Assembly (NCBI GenBank): GCA_029961685.1
Contig: JARWKL010000001.1
Span: 56,717,314-56,781,313 of the forward strand
Direction: 5' to 3'
Origin: Aristolochia californica
Lineage: Eukaryota > Streptophyta > Magnoliopsida > Piperales > Aristolochiaceae
Length of the DNA stretch: 64,000 nucleotides
In this document: one piece after another, positions 13,101-25,200 of the stretch
Position numbering within the stretch: the first letter of the stretch is position 1
Layout of the letters: each line of letters starts with the position of its first letter
Made by a program: the position numbers and the translations under genes
The notes under the pieces: model-generated
Seen by the model: the letters and a program-made list of their open reading frames with translations, nothing else
The model's database searches: none
What the model was told of the DNA's origin: nothing

Positions 13101-16100
13101 GTGTGGTCCCCCGCCACGAGGCTGCTGACTGGGTGGCATTGGGCTGCGAGTTTTGTCTTTTGGTAGGTGTTTAACTGGTTGTACAAGGGGTTATTAATGC
13201 GAGGTCAGATTGGCTATTTATTTCGGGACTGGCGTTGCAGATTTGGTTGGCCTAGTCGAAGGGGAGGACGTGGACCGGAGAAGCTGGTATGCTTTCATTT
13301 TTTGGGGCTTTGGGATGGGAGATGGTGCGATCAACAGTGAAGGAGCTGTCATTTTCTTTTACAGAAAGAATTTTGTTTCTTTGGCTGTGTTGTGAGATTT
13401 GGGTGGCAGGGAAAGTGGGGGTCACGGGTTCTGAGAGCTTTGCTCTGCCAGTTGTGTCACTGCTGCAGGCAGCATTGGTAGAGTGGGTGTGGAAATTTGA
13501 ATTTAAAAGCGGAAGTGGGGTGGATGAGTCACACTGCTTCATCTCCTCTCTTGAGTTGCTACTGACATTGGCGGGTGAGACCGAATGGACTCATTTTCTA
13601 TTATCTGAGTTGGTTACTCGCTGTCTTCTTCACTCCCATCTCTTTTCTTTCTTTGATTTTTTTTTTTTTTTTTTTTTTGTGCTGAACTCATGGAATGCCA
13701 CCTTGATCTAGAATTGTTCTTCTCCAATCGTGATCTTGAGAAATTTGTAGCCCTTCTAATGATGATCTAGGACTATAAATAATCTTGCATAGTCCATTCT
13801 GACCATATTTGCTGTGATTTCTTCTTGTTTTACTGTTTTTCCAAAGGTGTTGGCAATTCTTTGAAGAACCAAACCTTGCCATAGCTCAGCAGGGAGCTTC
13901 CAAATGCAGATCCATTGGCCATAGGATTGGACCCATTACTTGGGTTCCGATCCCTAATGGTTAAGAGGATGTCATGAGAAAGAGACTCAAGTGTACTTAA
14001 AAATGTCTTTTTGTTGCTATGGAGAAACAAATTATCCATTCCATTCTTCCAAGGTTGAGCACTGGGGCTTGTGTGAGAGGTGTAGATGATCCAGGATTCA
14101 ATTGGCAATGTCATCACCGTTGTCTTCGATCAGGGTTTGGGTGGGTTGGATGATAGTGTTTTTATCTATCGGGGTCATTGGTCTCTGGAGTGGTGTTGGT
14201 TAGGTGTGAGAAGAGAGAAGGATATGGGGTGCGTTCCATGATGACATGGGTTTGGTCGGAAGCGGGGGGAAGCTGGGAGTGGGTTCATGGATTGGTGTTG
14301 GATTGTTTTCTGGTGTAGGTTTTGGCGAGCGATTGCAAAGACTATCTTTGAAGAGACCCCACCCAAATCTACTATCAGTTCTTTCTAGGATGTAGATTCG
14401 GGTCATTATTGTATCTGCCAGGCATTGGATTATCTTGCATTTCTAGTTTGCTTTGTATTGGAATATAGAGAAGTAGAAGACTAACCTTCCAATCCAAAGT
14501 TCTTTTGTTTTGGTTCCATTGTGGCATTCTTGGATGGCTTTGTAAAGCTGCTTGATGAAGTTGGTGCAAGCTACTGCTTGAATACTAATGAAGGATCTTT
14601 TTTTGTTATTTTGCATGATTATGTGATTTCCTTACCCATCCGACCACTTCTCTCCTCTACGGTGAGTACAATGAAGCCATATCGGTATGAGAAGCAGTTC
14701 TTTCCTCCTCTTTTCGAGTCATTCGTACTGTTGAGTGGGAAAAAATGCCATATTGAGAAGTGTTAAGAAAAATGATTAAGTTATACAATTGAGTAATAGG
14801 TCACCTAACTGGTTAATTATTTTGGGATGGAATCGGGCTCAACCCAACAATGATATCAGAGTAGGTTGTGTGTGGGCCAAGGCCCAATATGTGCTCCCCT
14901 AGTTATTTGTGTTGTGTGGGCTCCATGAGGTGAGAGTCGATTGTTTATGTGTTATGTACACGTCACATGCCCTTTATGTGTAAGCTTGAACATGAGGGGG
15001 AGTGTTGAGTGGGAAAAAAATACTATATTGAGAAGTGTTAAGAAAAATGATTAGGTTGTAAAGTTGAGTTATATGCCTCCTTATTGGCTCATTTTGGAAC
15101 CGAACTGGGCTCGATCCAACTCCTTCGCCTTTTTGTATTTCTTCCCTAACCTTCTGCCATTCTTCACCTCGCTCAAGTTGGTTTCTAGTCACCTGATTGT
15201 TGTTTTGAGCCTCGCCCTTTTGAAGCTACCCTCCTCTTGCCTACTCGCTTCCTTGGATGATGCCAGTTATGTCCTCTTCTCTTGCTTATCCATTTGCTCT
15301 TGTCTCTCCTTCTCATTCGTATTTATGTTCTCAAGTTGTTTTGCAGTTCTTTAGTTGTGATTGCCTGTTTTCAGTTAACAGGATGCATGGTAGGTCTCCC
15401 AATAACTCCATGTGTTTTTAGCTGCACTTGTTTAGTCCTCAGTTTAGACTGGGGACAAGCAAATAGGATCCTCTTGCTATTACCTAAAGATTGTGTATGT
15501 GATTCACCAATTCCAGGAAATTCTATGCCTTTATGGATGCTAGATTTTTCAAGTCACAATTTTATCAGTTAGATACCTCTTCTAAGGATAATCTGACTCC
15601 TGAACCATTATTGCTCAGTTGTTTCAGATCTTGCACCTCCTTTGGATTCTGTACCTTTTGCTTCTAATTCAGCTCCAGCCCACTTCAGGTCTGTGTGGAA
15701 TAATTCTGCACGAAGGGGTGTTTTGGTGATTGCATCATTTGGATATTGTTGCACTCTATTTGAGCTATTGGGTGTCTTCCATATACCAATCTCGTGTCCC
15801 ATTTGCAAAGCCACAGGTTCGTGTTGGTCATGGCCGTATCATTTTAATTCATCTTTTCTTTTTATCTTGCTATTGCTTCTTGACCTACTCCCTCTGTTTC
15901 ATTTGGATGAATCTTTTTTTTTTTTTTGTTGTTGTTGTTGTTGCTGAGATTACCACTCTATGGAACCTCTAGAAGGCATGTGACTGCCACATTATCAGAA
16001 GTGTCCATGTTCTCTGATTGTTCCTGAAACCTGGAAATTTTGTTGGTTTATGTACTGGATAGCAAAACCATTCAAGATGGTATCTTGTTTTCTGAAGGTA

Positions 16101-17901
16101 AAAAGGAATTTTGGGGCACATGAGTTCAACTCGAGGAGCCTCTCGAAAAGGTTATCGCTCATTCAAGGTCTCCACTTGCATTGAATGAAATTGACAGTTG
16201 TTACCAAATCCTGCAAAAATACAAAGTGGCTTCCTTAGATGGAACCTTTATATAGAGAACTGAAACCACAAACTAGAGACGGATTAGAGATAATATGACC
16301 CTGTTTTTACCTTTTTTTTTTAACAAAAATTTGACTGATTCAGTTAGTTGACCAGCCATTTTGTGCTTCACATAGTCATATAATCTGCACTTACATTGTT
16401 AGACGCTTTATTGCTTGAAAAACTTTCTGCGTTGACTTGTTCTAAGAATTTTCTAGGGCAAGAAAGCAAAGGTAGTAAAAAACAAGTAATTCTCTACAGT
16501 AAATAGCTGCTTTTCCAGATCTTCTTGGCTGATGTCTATTATGTGCTTCATATTTTCATTTACTGGTTCATCTTGTTCAGAATTTTAATTGAGTTGCATT
16601 TCTGGTTTCAGAAAGAGTATGACAGAATATGACCCACGTCTTGTGGCACCCACATGTTTGTACTTGGCATTAAAAGCCGAGGAGAGCACAGTCCAGGCTA
16701 GACTTCTGGTATTTTACATTAAGAAAATATGTAAGCATGTTATGAGAGTTTCACCTTTTCATAGTATTTTATATATATATTGTTATTGTCGATGAAAAAT
16801 TCAGGTCTTGCTTTTCTTTCTTTGGCATTGCAGATCCAGATGAAAAATATCGGTATGAAATCAAGGACATTCTAGAGATGGAAATGAAGCTTCTAGAAGC
16901 TCTTGATTATTATTTGGTTGTTTACCATCCCTACCGTTCATTAACTCAGTAAGTTTTGGTTTCTTGGAATTTTACTTTTTCTATCCATACGTTTCATGCT
17001 TGGTATTGATGTAGTTGATAAATTGTTGGTAGTTAGACCAAAAAAAAAAAAAAATTTAGGGAGCAAGAGGAAAGGGAATCAAGCATGAGGAAATGGGGAG
17101 ATTGGAAGGGGAGATGTCCCTGTTGGAGTGATTACTGGTCTCCAGCATATTTCATGCACCGACATCTATTTTAGTGCATGCATGTGTGTGTGTCCGAAGC
17201 TCAAATACCATGATGCATGTGCTCACGCTGTCTGCAGATATTTGCAAAGATCTGACACTGCCTGTGGCATCTCTATGCATTCGCTTTTTCTAGCATCCTA
17301 TTTGTCTTTAGTTTAACTGATAGCATACATGCTTCTTTACCAGGTTTTTGCCTGATGCTGGTCTCACTGATTTGACACACTTGTCTTGGTAAGAATGGGT
17401 GAATTTTCCTTCATTGTGGCTAGATTTCAGGAACTAGTAGAATTAAACATTCATCAAAGCAGAGTGGTTAATAAATCGAAGGAACTGAGTGTTGGGACAT
17501 AAAACTTCCATGTCACAATGACCTGAACATGCTAAAAGACACCAAATTCTGAAACATGCAGGAGTCTTGTTAACGATACATACCGAATGGATCTCATTCT
17601 TATATATCCTCCGTATATGATTGCGTTAGCCTGCATTTATATAGCAAGTGTACTAAAAGAAAAAGAGACCACTGCATGGTTTGAAGAGCTGAGAGTTGAT
17701 ATGAATGTGGTAAGATAGCGTCCTGCCTCATCTATTTTCATCAATTTGATTCATCTTTGGCACAACCTAAGCTTTTCTGTTTAACCTGTTTTTGTATAGA
17801 TCAAGAATATCTCTATGGAGATACTGGACTTCTATGATTCTTATAAAATCATTCCAGATGAGAAGATTAATGTTACTCTAAACAAGCTCTCCAAGTCCTA
17901 A
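1127..17901 (+). CDS. CYCC1: Cyclin C, Mediator kinase-module cyclin (9 exons, 250 aa)
   Basis: Spliced CDS with exons 1127-1158, 1259-1365, 2305-2344, 8626-8670, 16612-16730, 16834-16948, 17344-17388, 17562-17709 and 17800-17901, total 753 bases including the stop. All introns are GT-AG and phase is kept throughout. The protein starts [19 protein letters not shown], the usual plant cyclin C start, and carries the cyclin-box segments [19 protein letters not shown] and [18 protein letters not shown]. It ends after [14 protein letters not shown] and a short tail. Length matches plant cyclin C (about 250 aa). In the family, cyclin C binds CDK8 in the Mediator kinase module and acts in nuclear transcription control. 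Introns 3 (6.3 kb) and 4 (7.9 kb) are filled with transposon relics, yet the exons are intact, so the gene looks functional. The donor of exon 3 (GTCCGA) is weak but is the only one that keeps phase. Confidence 0.93.
1432..1960 (+). repeat. Diverged tandem duplication of about 265 bp in cyclin C intron 2
   Basis: Two units, about 1432-1698 and 1699-1960, share long matching stretches: GGGCAGT followed by TTCCAAA, then ATCAGTT.TGGTGTTTT, CATATCTAG, and later GATGTT.TCTTGG.ATG and GCTTCTGTATGAGGAG. They differ by many substitutions and small indels, so the duplication is old. No element ends are visible. Confidence 0.7.
3151..5062 (+). mobile_element. Decayed Ty1/copia element in cyclin C intron 3
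   Basis: Degenerate pol runs left to right: an integrase tail region (about 3270-3560), the start of the reverse transcriptase region (3708-3990, with a DGSIER-type motif) and the RT end plus RNase H (4054-4700). A purine tract TGAGGGGAAG leads into a 3' LTR at 4721-5062, starting TGTTGGAATG and ending TCCTCACA. A partial matching LTR copy lies at 3151-3260. Both share TTTCAGTC/TTTTAGTC followed by TTTTCCCATGCTTGTAT. Stops and frameshifts interrupt every domain; gag and most of pol are missing, so it is dead. Confidence 0.8.
5685..7290 (+). mobile_element. Second decayed Ty1/copia 3' half in cyclin C intron 3
   Basis: The coding relic runs from about 6030 to 6830. It covers the RT end and RNase H region, with recognisable pieces such as [41 protein letters not shown] and a [13 protein letters not shown] motif, in shifting frames. 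It ends in a purine tract (TTGAGGGGGAG) at about 6828-6838, followed by an LTR-like stretch to about 7290 that contains repeated TTTTGGTCATTTTA. A word of about 65 bp at 5685-5750 recurs at 5960-6030. No 5' LTR or gag is seen. Confidence 0.75.
7819..8600 (+). mobile_element. LTR fragments of one or two further copia-type elements
   Basis: A purine tract TTGAGGGGGAG at 7819-7829 is followed by TGTTAGAAAATG, the same junction style as the neighbouring copia relic, and marks a 3' LTR running to roughly 8160. A second LTR-like stretch at about 8290-8600 has CTGTAAAGACTACAATCC and ends TTCTCAACA just 25 bases before exon 4. The preceding 7240-7818 is unusually GC-rich for this region and has no recognisable domain. 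Limits are approximate. Confidence 0.5.
8671..10152. other. Left part of cyclin C intron 4, nothing recognised
   Basis: AT-rich intron sequence. A short open stretch at 9692-9880 resembles no family I know. I see no element ends here. Confidence 0.4.
10153..14720 (-). mobile_element. Degenerate L1-type LINE, reverse orientation, in cyclin C intron 4
   Basis: Read on the minus strand. The ORF1-like part lies at about 14570-13250, with a segment near 13870 in the style of the plant LINE ORF1 N-terminal domain (LPAELW). The ORF2 endonuclease start is at 12479 downward ([16 protein letters not shown], then ILQET), followed by a zinc-binding reverse-transcriptase-associated domain ([12 protein letters not shown] near 10940) and an RNase H-like end (LKLNVDGCA near 10620, LIEGDSKIV near 10410). 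A T run at 10153-10162 could be the complement of the poly(A) tail. The reverse transcriptase core between endonuclease and zinc domain (11300-11860) is not recognisable and appears deleted. All frames are broken. Confidence 0.75.
14729..15121 (+). mobile_element. TRIM-type miniature LTR element
   Basis: Two direct repeats of about 120 bp flank a short interior. The 5' LTR 14729-14849 starts TGTTGAGTGGGAAAAA and ends CAACCCAACA. Immediately after it comes ATGATATCAGAGTAGG, close to the common plant primer-binding site for initiator Met-tRNA. The interior is about 150 bp and ends in the purine tract ATGAGGGGGAG. The 3' LTR 15003-15121 starts TGTTGAGTGGGAAAAA. There is no coding capacity. The 3' LTR end is approximate and no clear target duplication is visible. 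It abuts the LINE relic, so one may have inserted into the other. Confidence 0.8.
15122..16611. other. Right part of cyclin C intron 4, nothing recognised
   Basis: Open stretches at 15282-15950 resemble no protein family. A T11 run followed by a GTT repeat (about 15907-15942) is a simple repeat. Confidence 0.4.
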
Positions 17902-19278
17902 GCAGGTTACACAACCCCTCCGATGTTCTCCAGTTTTGACCAGAGCTGAAGAGTTTTTGGTGTACAAGATGACAATGTTGAAGAGTATCTTGTTTTATAA
18001 TACCGGTTTCATGTCTTCCAACTGTCCATTATCTGCATACCTGCATTGTGCACTGGAGTATAGAAAACTAGATTGATTGGTAAGTATGTTGCTCAGAAAT
18101 TGTCACAATGGAGTGTCATTAAAGTAGACAGGAAAATGCTTCGTAAAATCTATTATTGTTATATTAACAGTTGCGCTTCTTCACGGATTGCCTACTTGGT
18201 ACGATGACAACTTATTAAAACCAACCTGGAGGAGTCTATTTGAGGCCCTACATAGCCTTCTTTAATATATGCATGTAAAAACGTTCAAAAGGTGTCTCAT
18301 ATCATGCATAATCGTATTTTTTAATACCTAATTGCACAAGTGCTAGAATTGTTTTGATTGTTGCAGATTGAACAAGAAGCAAAGAATGTTTTAATCGAAC
18401 CAACTTGGATTTTGGGGATCATTATACAAGATGACAACAAATAGGGTCCTATCCTAATTGAACTTTGTGAAAAGTCGAATTTCCTTTATTGTGTAAAAAA
18501 GGCATCAAGCAACGGGCTGGTGGTGTGGCTTCCCTTTCTGTGGTTGGTTGAGGATGGGGTGGGGGGCGGGGAAGAAGGGAAGAAGCTTACAAGGGAGAAA
18601 AAGGGAAAAAGAAGGGAAGGGAAATGCCTGTCTTTATTTGAACCAATCTTATCATGACGTTCAGCAGGCCGAACCGAAACTGGCTCCCATCCAGTCTTTG
18701 ATTTAAACTCAGTCTTTGTCAAAAGTTTACGAGGCAAGTCCATCGATTGACGAAGCAACTGTCATCGGACTTCTAACCCGTTTTATGGAAAATTAAAAAA
18801 ATCGTCCTCTCCATTCTTTGTGGTATCGTCCCCATTACCCCCGAAGACCGTCTTGCGGGTCTTGCCTCGTCGAATCGTCCCTAGCCCTGTTGGTTCTGAC
18901 CTCAGGCCTCGAACCCTAGAATCGAAAAAGGAGCAATTTGGTGGAGAATATTCGACTTTGAATTTACTTTTTCGTCATTTGATCGATTCTTTTAGTTTTC
19001 TTGCAGGGTCATAGTTTTGGTTTCGGGGGAAATTTTCGGCTTATTTCCCTTTTCCGGTCGTAGATTGGAAACCCTAGTAGAGACCGCTTCAGGGCATAGC
19101 TAGGTTCTCGAAAGCTCTTCTAATTGATCTTGACTTGTACGATTTTTCATGTAGACTACAAAGTTAGTGTTTGGTGCGAGGTCGAGATTATTCTTTTACT
19201 GAAATTGGTCTTTGGATAATTGGATTTTTTGTTCTTTATTAAGACTTTAATTTGCAAAGGAGCGAAAAAACAGTGGTG
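17902..19278. other. Cyclin C 3' region and IRR-like gene promoter/leader
   Basis: The first part should hold the cyclin C 3' UTR. A purine tract with many G and A runs lies at about 18550-18630. From about 18800 on, base composition and CT-rich words suggest the promoter and leader of the next gene. An ATG immediately followed by TAG occurs at 19149-19154, 125 bases before the start codon. The words TTTTCTTGCAG at about 19000-19007 could be a leader-intron acceptor, but I see no convincing donor. Confidence 0.45.
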
Positions 19279-22200
19279 ATGGCAGATCGGGTGACAACTG
19301 TGTCCCGTCCAATATGGATGAAACAGGCGGAAGAGGCGAAATTGAAGAGTGAAGCTGAAAAGACTGCTGCAGCTAAAGCCGCCTTTGAAGCGACTTTCAA
19401 AGATGTGGACAAAGTTGCGGAAAAGGAACCCGTTTCTTCCGACAGTGAGGCCGAGGAATCGGAAGACCTCGGTAACAAGCCTGTCGGACCAGTTGATCCT
19501 TCCAAATGCAGTGCCGCCGGAGCCGGTATTGCTGGTGGGACTGCCTGCGCCCCGTCTTCCTTTGTGGTTGTGGCTAAAGACTCTGATGGCCGGAAAATCA
19601 CAACTGGTGGTGCTCAACTCAAAGTCAACGTCTCGCCCGGGGTAGGAGTTGGGGGGACTGACCAGGAGGGCATGGTGAAGGACATGAATGACGGAAGTTA
19701 TACTGTGACCTACGCTGTCCCAAAACGTGGGAACTATATGGTGCATGTGGAGTGCAACGGGAAGCCTATCATGGGGAGCCCATTTCCGGTGTTCTTCAGT
19801 ACAGGCCCTACTGGGGGATTAGCGGGTGTCTCCACATCGTCTCCATACCCTAATCTCGTTAACCAAACTATGCCCAATATGCCAAATTACTCTGCAACGA
19901 TTTCAGGAGCATTTCCGGGATTACTTGGGATGATCCCTGGGATCCTGCCTGGAGCTTCTGGAGGAGTGGTTTTGCCTGGGGTTGGAGCTTCACTTGGGGA
20001 AGTTTGTCGTGAGTTCTTGAATGGTAGGTGCGCTAAAACTGATTGCAAGTTTAATCATCCTCCTCAGAATTTGTTGATGGCTGCTTTGGCAGCCACAACT
20101 ACAATGGGAACCTTAAGTCAAGTTCCAATGGCCCCTTCTGCTGCTGCAATGGCAGCTGCTCAGGCTATTGTGGCAGCACAAGCTCTGCAAGCTCATGCAG
20201 CACAGGTGCAAGCACAGGCACAGTCTGCAAGTGAATCCCTAGGTCTGACTTCACTCCTGGCTTTTTCTTTCAGCAATTTTGCTACGTTTCAATAGTCTCT
20301 AGTTTGAAAAAATAAATACCTATTATTTTCTATATGTTCTAGTTCTATAGTGCTTTTGTCTTTGATGTATAATTTCTTAGTACAGAATATCATTGCTCTT
20401 TCTTGTCACAAATGCATTGCATTGGCTGCAAAAAAAATTCCTTCATTCTGCTCTATCATTCTTTATCTTCAGAATATCATTCTTTCATTCATGCCATATT
20501 TGGTCCTGACCTATATTTTATCTGTACATACATGGGGATGTGCTGTGCAAAATTAAACCCCTTCTCACACTGTGAAACAAGAACTGTCCAGGCTTATTGC
20601 TTCTACCTTTATTTTTGCTTTAATAATTGATTTGTTTGATGTAATATCATATGTTATCATTCTCATTAACATAGTTTTGCCAATAAATTTACTTTTAGGT
20701 AAGTAAGCCCCTTATAAAGTATAGAAAACTGAAATGTATATTTTTGAGATATTAAGTTTAGGGCTTGTTTTTGGCAAAATCCGATTGCATGCCCCTGTTC
20801 AGGGTCTTTTCTCAACGTTTATTAATTTTCAGAAAACGTATTCTTACTGCATTTTCTTTCTATCAACAAACATCACAATCAGTCTTTTGCGATGATGCAC
20901 TGCCAGGATTTACTTGTTGTTTTGTTAGAGTAATGTGTTGCTCAGCTTTTTTACTGTTCTAATTTAGGCTCACCTGATAAAGCCAAGAAATTTGATGTCC
21001 TGAAGAAGACACTGCAAGTCAGTAATCTCAGCCCTCTTCTCACTGTAGAGCAGCTGAAACAACTATTCAGCTACTGTGGTACGGTTGTGGAGTGCAGCAT
21101 TACTGATTCAAAGCATTTTGCTTACATAGAGTACTCAAAACCTGAAGAAGCAACTGCAGCATTGGCATTGAACAACATGGACGTTGGGGGTCGTCCTCTA
21201 AATGTTGAAATGGCAAAGTGTCTCCCTTCAAAACCTGCTGTTTCTACAAACCAGTCTGGTTTACCTATGGTTATGCAGCAGGCTGTTGCTATGCAACAAA
21301 TGCAGTTTCAGCAGGCTTTGCTCATGCAACAGACAATGGCATCGCAGCAGGCAGCAAACCGTGCAGCTACAATGAAGTCAGCGATAGAGATGGCATCAAG
21401 CAGAGCTGCAGAAATAAGTAAAAAGCTGAAAGCAGATGGGTTGGGAAGTGAAGATATGGAAGTAAAACAGAAGTCCAGGTATTTAATTTGCAAGTCATTT
21501 TTCATACAACATGTCTTGCAAATGTTTTTATCTTTGCAGTAAATGGAAAAATAAAAAAAAGTGTTCTATCGTTGTTTTCCAGAGTCCCGTGAAATGATTT
21601 TCTGATAATTTGTTTTATAATTCTTCTTTTAACATATATTTTTTTGAAGATATGGGTTCTTGGTGGATGTTAGAGTTGTCTTCCTTGGTAATTTGAATCT
21701 ATATTTCGTTTCTTTATTTCGTAGTGTTGGTGTTGTCTTTCTGCTGTTTCCCTATTTTAATATTTTTGAGTTCCCAGATATGCTTTCCATTGTCATATAT
21801 TTGTATGTTTTTAGAACTCTTTTTATGTCTTGTGTTACTGTCATCCTGTTTTGGGCAATGTTTATAGCAAGCAGTTTGAAACTAACATGGTACTAAGTTT
21901 TTGTTAGTTCTGAACTCAATTAGGCCACTTACTAGCTGGCTATCCTGCCAATTGAGGTGATTAGGCAACTTATTGTTGGAAAATATTCTCCATTAGAAAG
22001 CCCTCCTAAAGACCTCTTTTCTTAATTTTAAGTAAAATATTTTATTATTACTTGAAAAGAAAAAAAACAAGCTTTTAGAAAGTTACAGTTCTTTGATAAT
22101 TTGATACATTCTCCTGCAGGAAATTTGTCTCTTTTGGAATAATCCTAGATAGTGTGGTGTGAATGAATCAGAGGGTTGCTCGGTTATATTAAATAATTGA

Positions 22201-25200
22201 ACTGTTTTATACTATATTAATTTAAAATATTCTTTCCCATTGTCATTTTTTTTTTTTTTTGTGTGTGTGTGTGTGTCGTAATGGTCCCTCATATCTTAAT
22301 TTAATTTAATTTTTTATGGTCCCTCGTATCTTTATATCATGGTTTTCCAAGGTACATGACATGGTTGCATTTCTCGTAAAGTAAAAAAGATAGTTGCAGC
22401 TTCTCTTTTCTACCTTTTCATCAATTAAGTCTTTTTCATGAAGCTCTGCTTTCACCTAATTTTTGGAAAATGGCGCTCGCACGAATTGCATATGCACCCG
22501 AGGAAGCTGGGGGTGATCCCACTGGCTATCACCCCCGCGGCTCTAGCAGGTAACACCCTGACCCTCCTCGTCTGCAGTCCCACGGCCTGCCGCCGACATC
22601 CTGATTCAGATCGACACAAGCAGCACCAGCACCGGAACTTTACTTGCAGCAACCTGGCGAGCCATCGGCGATCGATACGGGCAGACTCCTTCGGCGACGC
22701 CCAACGGACCGACAAGACCAATGATCCCAACGACGACTAGACCATCGTTTCCCGACGAAGACGACATTAGCAACCTTTCTGTTTCTCCTACGGAAGCAAC
22801 ACGATGACTGTTGAGAATATCAACTGCAAATCTGGACCTGTCATTCGCATCACTACCACCTGTAGCCCCAAGGCTTCTTTTATCCGCATCTCGTTGGTTG
22901 ATGTCTCCTATTTTTGTCAACAACTTTTGCGAGTTACCACTGAGGAGGATGGAGCTTCGTGACCTTGCAAACTTTGGTTCGGATGCTTCGTTTTCTATTT
23001 CTCGGTGGCCACCTTCCCGGGGCAACGTGAATGCAAGTTTGCCCAACACCGGGGCATCCTCATTATGGCTCAAATTTTCATTCTGGAGTGAACGAATGCT
23101 GGGTTCGGCTAGAAAAGACTATAAGACAACTTGTGCAGCCTGTATCCTTCCCTGTTGCCCGTGACTGAGAAGGGACCACACATTCACCCACTCCAAACTT
23201 TCCCCCCACTTTCGACTGCCCTCCATCACCCCCAGAAACACCCTCTATCCCCCAAACAAACTTCCACTCCACCCCTCTCGGCTCTCCCGATCACCCCAGA
23301 ACGACTGAAACCACCGCCACCATCACTATTCTTGAGGCAACACCAACCATTGACACCATCCCTCTTCCTTCCAACCTCCTTCGCGAAGGACGATCTGACC
23401 TTGACTATTCAATCATCGGCGTCGAAAAGCCTGCTGTTATTCAATGGCTTACCTCCCAACTCCAACTCTAGTATACCTCGAATTTTCTCCCTTGAACCTC
23501 AATGCTGGCTAATTCACCTCTACACGCACCTAGACAAATTCGCTGCTCTTGCTCTCTCCCTTGTCCCTGTTCTGGCATTGTTAGCATTTCCGAATGGCTC
23601 CAATTGGCCCCCTCCAGTCTATTCGGCTAGTGGATTTCCATTCTTGGCCTACAAGTGGAACTTTGGCAATATCTTCTCTTCTCATGTATCGTGGCAAACT
23701 TTGGTACCATCATTACCTTGGATCTTGCTACTAAGCACTGGCATCGGCTCGACAAAGCCTTGCTCCTCATCAATCCTCTTTATATTTGCATCCGTCAACT
23801 CTTCCTGTGCATTGTCGTCGACATGAACATCATGTGATCCACCTCCTAGTTTTGCAATTGTGGGTTGTCGTCGGGTATAAACGGTATAAGGTTGATGGGT
23901 CTATTGAAAGGTATAAAGCCCATGTTGTGGCTAAAAGATATACTCAGATTTATGGTGTTAATGTGTTTGAAACTTTTTTTTCCATATAGCCAGCTTGTCT
24001 TTTGTTTTGATTCTTGTTTTAGTGGTAGCGACAAAGGGCTGGCCCATTATTTTAGCTGTGTAAAAAAAATACATTCATATATGGGGATTTGGGTGTAGAG
24101 GTATACATGGAACAACCTTCTGGGTATGTTCCTCAAGGGAGATTGGAAAAGTATGTGAGTTGAAAATGGCAATTTACGGTCTCAAGTAGAGTCTTAGGGC
24201 ATAGTTTGACAAGTTCAACAAGGTATTTATGTCATTGAGTTTTGTAGAAGCCACTGTGATCATTCCTTATTTGTCATTAAGAGGTCTATTGGAAATGTGG
24301 TGTTGATTGTATATGTGGATAATATAATATTATCTGGAAGTGATAAGCAAGGGATTGAAGAGGTGAAAACGCATGTTGTTAAATACTTCCAAACCAAAGA
24401 TTGATGGTCACTTTAAATATATTCTTAGGATTAAAGTAGCGAAAAGTAAAGCGGGAGTTGTGTTTCCTCAACGGAAGTATGTCGTGGATGTGTTGCAGAA
24501 GTAGAGGTTACTAGGAGCAAAACCTGTAGAGATAGGTATGGAGGTGAATCATAATCTTCATGAAGATAGTACTGATGAACTCAAGCATACGATCATGTAC
24601 AAAGGCTGGTAGGTAATTATTTATGCTACAATCATGCGCTCTTATTTATCATTTACTGTAAGCGTGGTTAGTCAATTTACAAAGTGTCCTTGTAAAGTTA
24701 TTTATAGGGAGTTTATAGAATATTGTGATACTTGAAGGGGGTACAGGAAAAAGGTTTGTTGTATGAGCCACATGGTCATTTGAAGATAGAAGCATATTCC
24801 GATGCAAACTATGCAAGATCCAAATTGGAATGAAAATCTACTATAAGTTATTGTGTATTTGTTGGTGGAAATTTAATTAGTTGGAAGATAAGAAATAGAA
24901 TGTGGTGACCTGTTCTAGTGCAGAAGCCCAATATAGAGCAATGACGCATATAGTTAGTGAACAAGCTAGGGCTTCTCGATATATATGCTCCAGCTTGTGA
25001 GAGAGAGTTATAATTCATATAGGAGTATTTTGGTCATTTTACCTTCTCAGAATATCCCTCTAGAAGCAGCAATAAGTTAGGTATTATGTTTGATGCATAA
25101 GGTTCAATTTTTATTATGTTCTGAGTAGTATTTTGTCAGTTATGAGAGTTTAAGTGATGAGGGGTTGTTACCTTTCACTTAAGTTGTAATTGAAAGGAAA

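Noticed and set aside
19156..19746. 196-residue minus-strand frame over IRR-like exon 1
   Set aside because: It lies opposite a well supported coding exon and has no family features.
22606..23073. 155-residue minus-strand frame in the GC-rich block as a gene
   Set aside because: Open on both strands, no family match, no splice partners; kept only as part of the GC-rich block.
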